From Furcasterigmium furcatum (Eukaryota; Ascomycota; Sordariomycetes; Glomerellales; Plectosphaerellaceae): 64,000 nucleotides of DNA. Below are positions 57,301 through 64,000 of the stretch, piece after piece. The stretch spans positions 4,092,001 through 4,156,000 of the forward strand of contig BCIA01000003.1 of assembly GCA_001599815.1 (NCBI GenBank), read 5' to 3'. The notes beneath the pieces were generated by a model. The model made no database searches and was not told the DNA's origin. It saw nothing but the letters and a program-made list of their open reading frames with translations. The position numbers were made by a program, and so were the translations under genes. Within the stretch, counting starts at the first letter, position 1. Every line of letters begins with the position of its first letter.

Positions 57301-60300
57301 GGGCGGGAGCGATCAATGATCCGCGTCAGTAAACCCCAGGAAAACACACTGCTCGAGGAGCCCGGCGATCCATGGCGTCCCCCCTCACACCCTGTACGCC
57401 TGTTCCCGTCCGTCACCTTCGACCCGCTCGTCGAACCTCTCCAGACAGGGACAAGTCCTGTAATAGTGAGGGTTTAGATGAGCGCGACACTTGACTCTAG
57501 ACGTCCAAGTCAGTCCTCCACTCCACCGGACACACGTACCAACGAAAGGTCGGTAGGGGCGGCATGGACCGAGCAAGATTAGCGCAGGCCTGCCTCGTGG
57601 GCGCAGACTGTGTTCGTGGCCCATGGCCTCACCCACAACGTGCGACGGTCTCGCGTCGAAAAAGGAATGGTCCATCGCCAACGTCAGGTCATGGGCAAGG
57701 CTCTCTGTCTCCGTCCATGGCTTCATCAATCTCCCGCTAATCACATGTCGTCTCCATTCCAGACGGTCGCGCTGCCTCACAAGCTGTCTCTCTCTTGATA
57801 GTTGCCAATTCAACGGGGACAAGACAGGTCGTCTCAGCGCGGCGACCTAGAACCGGCACCGGCTCAGGCTCACAAGCTGTCAGCGCATCCGCCTGTTCCG
57901 GAGTCTCTCCACATCGAGCCCTGTAGAGCACGGTATGAGGTACTCGCGACCAGACCGCCGACTCGCCCTTACATCAACGTGTGCTCACCGGTCATGTTCT
58001 CTCCAGGATTCCCAACTCTTGTGCCACTCGCCCTCCATCACCCGTCCGTCTCGTGAATGGCCATGGAAGACTAGCGCCTGGAAACACATGTCTTTGATGA
58101 CTCAACTGGTCGCCACTGTCCAACCAGAGACGAGGTGCTAGTGAACAACGTCGCATTGCTCCTGGCAGAACGAGGTATCAGGCCACCCAAGGTCTGCAGC
58201 AGCCGGGCAAAATGAAAGTCCGCCCCTGGCGGGCAGCAAGTCGCGAGAGATGGTCCGCTCGCTTGGTTATCGCCCGCCGTAAGGAACCAGATGGACGCGC
58301 TTTCTGGAATCATCAGCCACTAGACGGTTTGGTCTTGGCAGATCTTGCACCTGGGAGTCGGGCGTTCGTCCCCCTAGTCCAAACGTCCCTGTAGGTGTCC
58401 ATCGTCGAACTCCTCGTCGAAACGTCACCTGGGAAGCTCACGAGACTTGCCTGTTCAAAACGATGGCCATAACTTCACAGCCAGCCGCAACGAAGCATGT
58501 CGTGCAGTGTGCTTTTCCACCTGAGTCCACCCCTACGCGGTTGTCCGGAAAGGATTACATGCTGATATCAAGTACATACAAGTACAACAGGTCGCCACAT
58601 GGTGGTCGAGATCCTGCCCATGATTACAACAGGGGCCTAGCTATGCCCGTCGACGCAGTCGAGGAAAGATGCGTGGCATGGCATTGCAGCGGCGGGGCGA
58701 CCATCGTCGATTTTGACTGAGGTTCGCGTCGATACCTGTGCCTCTTATTATGTACCATGGTCTGTTTCAGCGATGCGCTGCCCGCGACTGCAGTCGCGAG
58801 GTGATTGCGGGACATGACTCGATGTAAGATCCAAAGAGACTGTCGTACTGACACCATTCTGATCTGGTCCCACAAAGATTGTCGTCCTACCCGATCTGCG
58901 GAGGGAGGGCAAGTCACATATGCGCTCTAGATTGCCGATGTGCCAGCAATAACAAGCGCACTGCAAGCTCCCGACTACTTGTCTGTCTGTCCAGATAAGA
59001 TGGACCGTCCGGGCAGAATCTCTTCTCCGTGTCGCACCGTGGAAACAAGGCTGCGCACGTTGGTCTCACTCTGGACGTTTGACTTGGTCGTCCTTGATGC
59101 CCGGCGTGATTGGTTCGAGGCCACGGATCTGGCGACGAGCGATATTGGGGAATGCGCCACAGCTGAGGCCACGGTCTCAACGGCGCTTCGTAGCATCCGA
59201 CGAGGCGCTCGAGCCAAGCAGAAACGGGCCACTCGATGCCATGTTGGTCGGTCCTCAGCCTGGTGAGGGGATCCTCGAGACGGTCCGTCTTCTACTGGTC
59301 CAGCCCTGGACCGTGACGAACGTCTCCCTCCGCGTGGCCAGGAGGGAGAAGAACCTGCCTAGGTTGAAAGCCATGGCAATCTGTGACTCATCGTTTCAAC
59401 CAAGCCCGTTGCGGCTTTGGTTTCGCTCAGTCGGTCGGTCTTCCCTGGTCAGGCGACCATAATCCTCCTCATGTCCCGGTCTCCGCGGTCGAAGAAGAGT
59501 CGTCGTCGTGAGCTTTCAACTCGTATCTTGAGACGCGTCGCGACACCTGGTTGCGCGTCCGCACGCTAGCAAGCCACCATCTTGCTTGGTCTTTGGACAT
59601 GAGCCGAACGAAGGAGGGACGAGGCAGTTGGAGGGTGCCCAAAAGGACTTGGCTCTGCTTCCCGGGGGGGAATGGGAGGGGAGGTGTCATGATGGAGGGG
59701 CCAGGACGAGACGAGGATACCCCTGACCGGTTCCTCCTTGTTGGGCGGGGAAATGATGATTGGTCATGACGGGCGACGGTCATGGGGCGCACAGGCCCCG
59801 CTGCGCATCATGAGGTTCGACCAGCACACCATCACGGAACAGAAGGTTTTCCGTCCACCTTGGTCCGTGGCCAATCGGTCAGCCTGCTTGGTTTCAAGGT
59901 TGGAGCTACGAACCAGCGCCTCTCCCACGCGCCATAACGCTCCGCGCGACGGACGTCACTCACAGCGTAATCTAGTCGTCCACCTATTAGGTAGTACCGG
60001 CGCTCAGGGTGAGGGGGCTGTAGAAGGCGAGAGGAGCTGTGGCCAGAAGGACGGGACTCCAGTGTCGGGTCCTTCAGATGGAACTTCAAGGTCGAACACC
60101 TCGAACCTGGCACTGGGAAGCATCGACCCACAGCTGACCCGCTGTGACCCTCCACAACCGAACTTACCTACCGCGCACCTCCCCTCCCTCCCCTCCCGAC
60201 CCCTTCCACCACGGGAGCTACCCGCACTTGCAGCGCACCTCATCCAAAAGTCTTGCCCCGGGCGGGCGGCGCTGGTGTCGGGTGTGAATCGACACGCAGC

Positions 60301-61344
60301 GTCCAGGGAGCAAGCAGCACCTATTCCGCGCCGTTGGTTCCATGCCGCCCCTAATTCTAGGATCCCCACCCTCTCACTCCTCCTCATGTAAGTCATCGTT
60401 CAGTGCCATTCCAGGTGATATACCTCCCTCGTTAGAATGGACACTCCCGGTCACTGGACGCACTCTCTACGCGGTGGAGACGATGGCGCCCAAGGACACT
60501 CGCACTTCTCCACCACGATGGCTTTTAGGGGACATCGCAGAGTGAGCGCAGACGCCCAGCTGGACAAGGATCGACGACAAGACAGCATGCGAGACCATTC
60601 TGCTTGGCTACCGCCGCCACCCTACGCTACCACAGAAGAAGTCAAGACGTGCTGAAGCCTCGTGAAAGGCTCTCTCATGGTTTTCTCGTGGGTATTACCA
60701 CACTGGGCGGAAGCGCCCGTGTCTCGCATCGGACAGAAGCGCTCAGGCCTTATCTCTGTCAATCTCAGACAGTTGTGCCAGCCAGGACACTACGTCGACA
60801 TAGATCAGCCCATGGCATAATTAACACTAGACACCGAGATTCGGCGCCGCCGTTGACCTGAATCTGCTGCGCTGAGCAAGGGTTCAGTGTGCCTTCGACC
60901 CGATCCGGCTGCCTTGCCCTCCTTGGGTTATGCGACTAAGATTGAGCGGAACTTCGCCTTGCGTCCAGGCTGTCCAGATCGGGCGAATTGAAACGACATC
61001 TACATCCGGATAGATCAATGCATCGGCGATTGTAGTTACAGTGACCATGCTCTTGGAGGTGTTCTTGTTGCGGGGAACCGACAAGGCATATTCCAGTGTG
61101 AAAGGGGTGCGTGTGAGGCGTCCGCGAGAGCAGCTGTCTAATTACTCTGCATCCGGAAGATGTAGACACCAATCTACATACATTTGATAACACTTAGGGC
61201 CGTCCTGAAGCCCGGTCCGAGAGGACAGCGATTCTTCGCCGGAGGGCATGTCCGATATAGCCAGATACATTCACAAACGCCTGTCTACCTCCCCAAAAGC
61301 CTGTGTATCCATCACATTCCACAGTCCCCAAGACATCAACGTCT
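54384..61344. other. 7-kb region without a recognised gene between RSC7 and DIS3
   Basis: The RSC7-proximal part (about 54600-56450) is purine-rich on the plus strand, so CT-rich in the sense of RSC7, as for a leader or promoter. From 56600 to 61344 many short open frames occur on both strands, up to about 217 codons (59738-60391 +). None has domains, continuity across splice sites or a family feel. No terminal repeats or transposase-like frames were found. Confidence 0.5.
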
Positions 61345-64000
61345 TCAAGGACTGATCAGCTCCATCTTGACACCCCTCTTGCCAGTCCTCTCATCCATGT
61401 CGTCCTGGACCCTAACCACGACTTTCTGGAAAAGCTCAACAGTGACCGCCCGGCTACCCGTGGTCACAAGCTTGTACTTTTCCGCATCAAAGGTGCTGTC
61501 CGGCTCCGGCGTCGCGAGGTCACGAAGACGGATGAGGCCCTCGATACCGAAGCGCGGAACAAGGACGACGAACCCGTTGCTGAAGATCCTCATGACGAAG
61601 GCTTCCTCCTCGGCCTGCTTGCCCTTGAGCGCCTGACCGACGTAGTACGAGATGCTGGCACGACCAGCCAACTGGGCGTTGCGATGGCGGACGTTGATAT
61701 TTTTGCACACCGCCTCGAGGCGGCCACGGCTGCGAACGGCCGGGTGGATGGCCTCGTAGTCGATGGCGGCGGCCAGCTGCCGATGTGCTTGGAGGTCAGC
61801 ATAACGGCGGATGGGCGAGGTGAAATGGGTGTAGATCTCCGAGGCGAGACCATAATGGCGGAACTCCGGGTAAGCCTGCGTGCCGGAACAGAAGTACTCG
61901 GCGGACATCATGCACCGAGTGGCCATGATGCGGACTAGGGTGTTGAAGAACGGCTCGGACGGCTCGACACACTCGTCGAGAGAATCGGCGAGGGCCTTGC
62001 TCGAATCGACCCGCAGGTCCAAGCCCTTCATCACCTTGAGCTGGTTGGCGAGCTCCTCGAAGTTGGTCTTGGGCGGTGCGGCGTGGCGGCGGAGGATGGC
62101 GGTTTGCGGGAAAGCCTCGTAGATCTTGGCGGCCACCGTGACATTGGCGAACAGCATGAACTCTTCGACAAGGGAGTTGGTGTCCAGAAGCTGCTTCGTC
62201 TTGACGTCAATAGGGTCTGAAGTCTCAGACTCCATCTGAACCTTCACCTCGGGAGACGACAGGCTGAGGGCACCTGCGTCGAGACGCTTCTGCTTCAGCT
62301 TTCTGGAGAGCTTTAGCAGAGTCCTCATGCCCTGAGTCAGGTCATCCTGCTGGGAGTCGTCGTCGATTCTCAGCTGCGCTTGTTCGTAGCTGAAAGCTTC
62401 TCTCGACTTGATGACCGACTTGGTGAACCGAGCGTTAACGATATCGGCATTCTCGTTCAGCTCCCAGATGACCGAAAACGCAAAGCGCTCGACGTAGGGC
62501 TTGAGTGAGCATAGGTCCGTACCGAGAAGCATCGGAAGCATGTCAATTCGCTTGTCAACCAGGTAGACAGTCGTGCCGCGGACGCTGGCCTCGATGTCCA
62601 TCGCGGTGCCAGGCTTCACAAAGTTGGACACATCGGCAATGTGAACACCAACCTCGTAGTTACCGTTGGGCAGTTGCCTGGCATGCAGAGCATCATCAAT
62701 ATCCTGGCATCCAATAGGATCGATACTGCAGATGAGAAGGCCGCGAAGATCTTCACGGTCTCTCCAACCTGGATCGTCCTGGCTGGTCGGTACTCGCCAA
62801 TCATGTCCCTCGGAAGGGAGACAGTCCAGCACAGTCTTGGGGAACGGTCGGTATTGGACGTCATACTCAAGCAGGAGAGCTTCGGTCTCGGCGGCCTTGG
62901 TCTCAAGCTGGCCGAGTGATCTGACAAAGTGACCGACCGGATGCCGGGAGTCGCGCTCCCAGGCGTCAATGGAGACGAGAATGCGCTTGCCGAGCAGTTC
63001 AGCCGCCTGCCTGGTGCGGATCTTGATCTTAGGGATGCATTTGTCCATCGGAATCAGGAACACGTGTTCCTGGCTCCTCTTCTTGGTAACAGATTGGTTG
63101 GTCGATGAAGGGTCGATATGGCCGACATATTGTCGCCAGTTGCGCTTGATGACGCCGACAACCTTCGCAGTCGGCTGGGCCCTCCCTTCTGTGCTCCTGC
63201 TCTGGGTCTTCTTCACCTCCTCCTGCAGTGCCTTGCGTTCCCTCTCCGAGACGAAGTCAGATCCGTCTTCATTGTCGGCGTTCTCGTTTTGGGTGACGGC
63301 CTCTTCCTCAATAATCTTGTCAGAGGGCTCTTTCCATTGCTCCTTGGGAAGCACTTCGACGACGACAAGATCTCCATTCACTGCTCGGTTGATGTTCTCC
63401 CTGCCGAGGACGATGAGAGGCTTGACGAAGGAGGGGACCTTGATAGAGCCTTCCAGATAATTGTAGGGCGAGACGTTGAAGATTCCTTGGTGCAGAAGAC
63501 CAGCCTTGACGCCGGTCATCATCTTCGACATGGTGTAGTACTCCGGGTAAAGAGGACCGGATGACTTCTTGAATCCACCGGACTGCGATTCGGGGACCAT
63601 ATCAAGCAGCTTGTCGGCATCCTCAAGTCCACCGACGTAGTCGGCGAGCGATGAGGCGTTCAATCCGTCCGCGTGTGCCTTTTGGAGACAATCCCGGTCA
63701 TCGCTCAGCAAGACAATAGCTGGGACTTTCGGCGTTCCGGCAGTTTGGGAGAGATGCTCACCGTACCACTTGACGGATCTCCTCACAGCGCGGTCGTTTC
63801 GATCATTGACAGTCTCCTTTGGCTCCCTTTGCACGAAAGTTTCCACTCGGTACTCGTTGAAGAAAACGTAGAATCGCTTGTCCTCGCTTTTGGTCAGGCT
63901 CAGCAGCCGGTTATAGAGCGGCAGGGAACGGTTTCGCAGTTCTTCCATGACTGTTTGAAGAATGATCACATCGTAAAAGGCAGAGCTCTGTTCGAAGAGG
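61345..64000 (-). CDS. DIS3: Exosome ribonuclease DIS3/RRP44 (5' end outside window)
   Basis: The frame is open from 63999 down to the stop at 61345-61347, with 884 residues in the window; the N-terminal part lies beyond 64000. What remains of the PIN domain is followed by cold-shock domains (GSIKVPSFVKPLIVLGREN onward). The RNB exonuclease centre comes next, with DPIGCQDIDDALH carrying the metal-binding Asp residues, then VHIADVSNFV and the LVDKRIDMLP loop. The S1 domain follows near the end (FSNGFVVLVPRFGIEGLIRL). DIS3 is the catalytic 3'-5' exonuclease and endonuclease of the RNA exosome in nucleus and cytoplasm. No intron is seen in the window part. An in-frame ATG at 63969 is internal, since homology continues upstream of it. 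Confidence 0.97.
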   Translation of the reverse strand, partial: LFEQSSAFYDVIILQTVMEELRNRSLPLYNRLLSLTKSEDKRFYVFFNEYRVETFVQREPKETVNDRNDRAVRRSVKWYGEHLSQTAGTPKVPAIVLLSDDRDCLQKAHADGLNASSLADYVGGLEDADKLLDMVPESQSGGFKKSSGPLYPEYYTMSKMMTGVKAGLLHQGIFNVSPYNYLEGSIKVPSFVKPLIVLGRENINRAVNGDLVVVEVLPKEQWKEPSDKIIEEEAVTQNENADNEDGSDFVSERERKALQEEVKKTQSRSTEGRAQPTAKVVGVIKRNWRQYVGHIDPSSTNQSVTKKRSQEHVFLIPMDKCIPKIKIRTRQAAELLGKRILVSIDAWERDSRHPVGHFVRSLGQLETKAAETEALLLEYDVQYRPFPKTVLDCLPSEGHDWRVPTSQDDPGWRDREDLRGLLICSIDPIGCQDIDDALHARQLPNGNYEVGVHIADVSNFVKPGTAMDIEASVRGTTVYLVDKRIDMLPMLLGTDLCSLKPYVERFAFSVIWELNENADIVNARFTKSVIKSREAFSYEQAQLRIDDDSQQDDLTQGMRTLLKLSRKLKQKRLDAGALSLSSPEVKVQMESETSDPIDVKTKQLLDTNSLVEEFMLFANVTVAAKIYEAFPQTAILRRHAAPPKTNFEELANQLKVMKGLDLRVDSSKALADSLDECVEPSEPFFNTLVRIMATRCMMSAEYFCSGTQAYPEFRHYGLASEIYTHFTSPIRRYADLQAHRQLAAAIDYEAIHPAVRSRGRLEAVCKNINVRHRNAQLAGRASISYYVGQALKGKQAEEEAFVMRIFSNGFVVLVPRFGIEGLIRLRDLATPEPDSTFDAEKYKLVTTGSRAVTVELFQKVVVRVQDDMDERTGKRGVKMELISP

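Noticed and set aside
59738..60391. Plus-strand frame of 217 codons near DIS3
   Set aside because: No domain, an opposite-strand frame of similar quality overlaps it, and no splice-linked neighbours were found.
1..64000. tRNA or rRNA genes, secondary-metabolite cluster, autonomous transposon
   Set aside because: I looked for B-box-like tRNA signals, large synthase frames and transposase or reverse transcriptase motifs and found none that hold up; a box-B-like GGTTCGATTC at 23229 lies inside CHD1 coding sequence.

Overview
The window is nuclear DNA from a filamentous ascomycete (Pezizomycotina), most likely a Sordariomycete. The evidence is compact genes with mostly 47-93 nt GT-AG introns and CTRAC-type branch points, GC-rich codon use, pyrimidine-rich 5' leaders, and fungal families such as TRS65, SLD3, RSC7/NPL6, HST3/4-type sirtuin and Zn2Cys6 factors. 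The species cannot be named from sequence alone. All gene models below were built by joining open frames across splice sites by eye. Total exon lengths are divisible by three in every multi-exon model.

Layout. 1-924 (+) is the 3' part of the PP2A methylesterase PPE1. 1580-2968 (-) is arginine methyltransferase PRMT1/RMT1, with 14- and 20-nt microexons. 3406-5940 (-) is a family X DNA polymerase (POL4 type). 6577-8301 (-) is a twin-His ammonium transporter. 11286-14663 (-) is Mediator MED16. 16490-18595 (+) is an HST3/4-type sirtuin. 19679-24701 (-) is CHD1. 26449-28386 (+) is RLI1/ABCE1. 29298-31959 (-) is PRP40, and 32476-34352 (+) is TRS65. 34609-37521 (-) is SLD3. 37939-39907 (-) is a secreted S33-type tripeptidyl aminopeptidase, divergent from a Zn2Cys6 factor at 40552-42184 (+). 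46659-47591 (+) is an unrecognised single-pass membrane protein. 49352-50565 (+) is DPB4. 52067-54383 (-) is RSC7/NPL6. 61345-64000 (-) is DIS3/RRP44, cut by the window end. Three long stretches lack a recognisable gene: 8302-11285, 42185-46658 and 54384-61344.

Most genes are housekeeping nuclear genes for chromatin, replication/repair, transcription and RNA processing. I see no secondary-metabolite cluster, no autonomous transposon and no tRNA or rRNA gene.

The most interesting signal is a pair of introns that resemble each other. The last intron of the X-family polymerase (3654-3788) and the last intron of the secreted peptidase (38061-38195) lie in unrelated genes 34 kb apart. Both are exactly 135 nt, both are phase 1, both are in the sense orientation, and they align without gaps at about 106 of 135 positions (about 79 %). 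Each holds a 111-nt core bounded by a GGAGTT/AACTCC inverted repeat. This is what an introner (introner-like element, a self-multiplying intron family) looks like. Other points of note are a GC-AG intron in SLD3, a possible in-frame 54-nt intron in RSC7, and an open frame reading through the last RLI1 intron.
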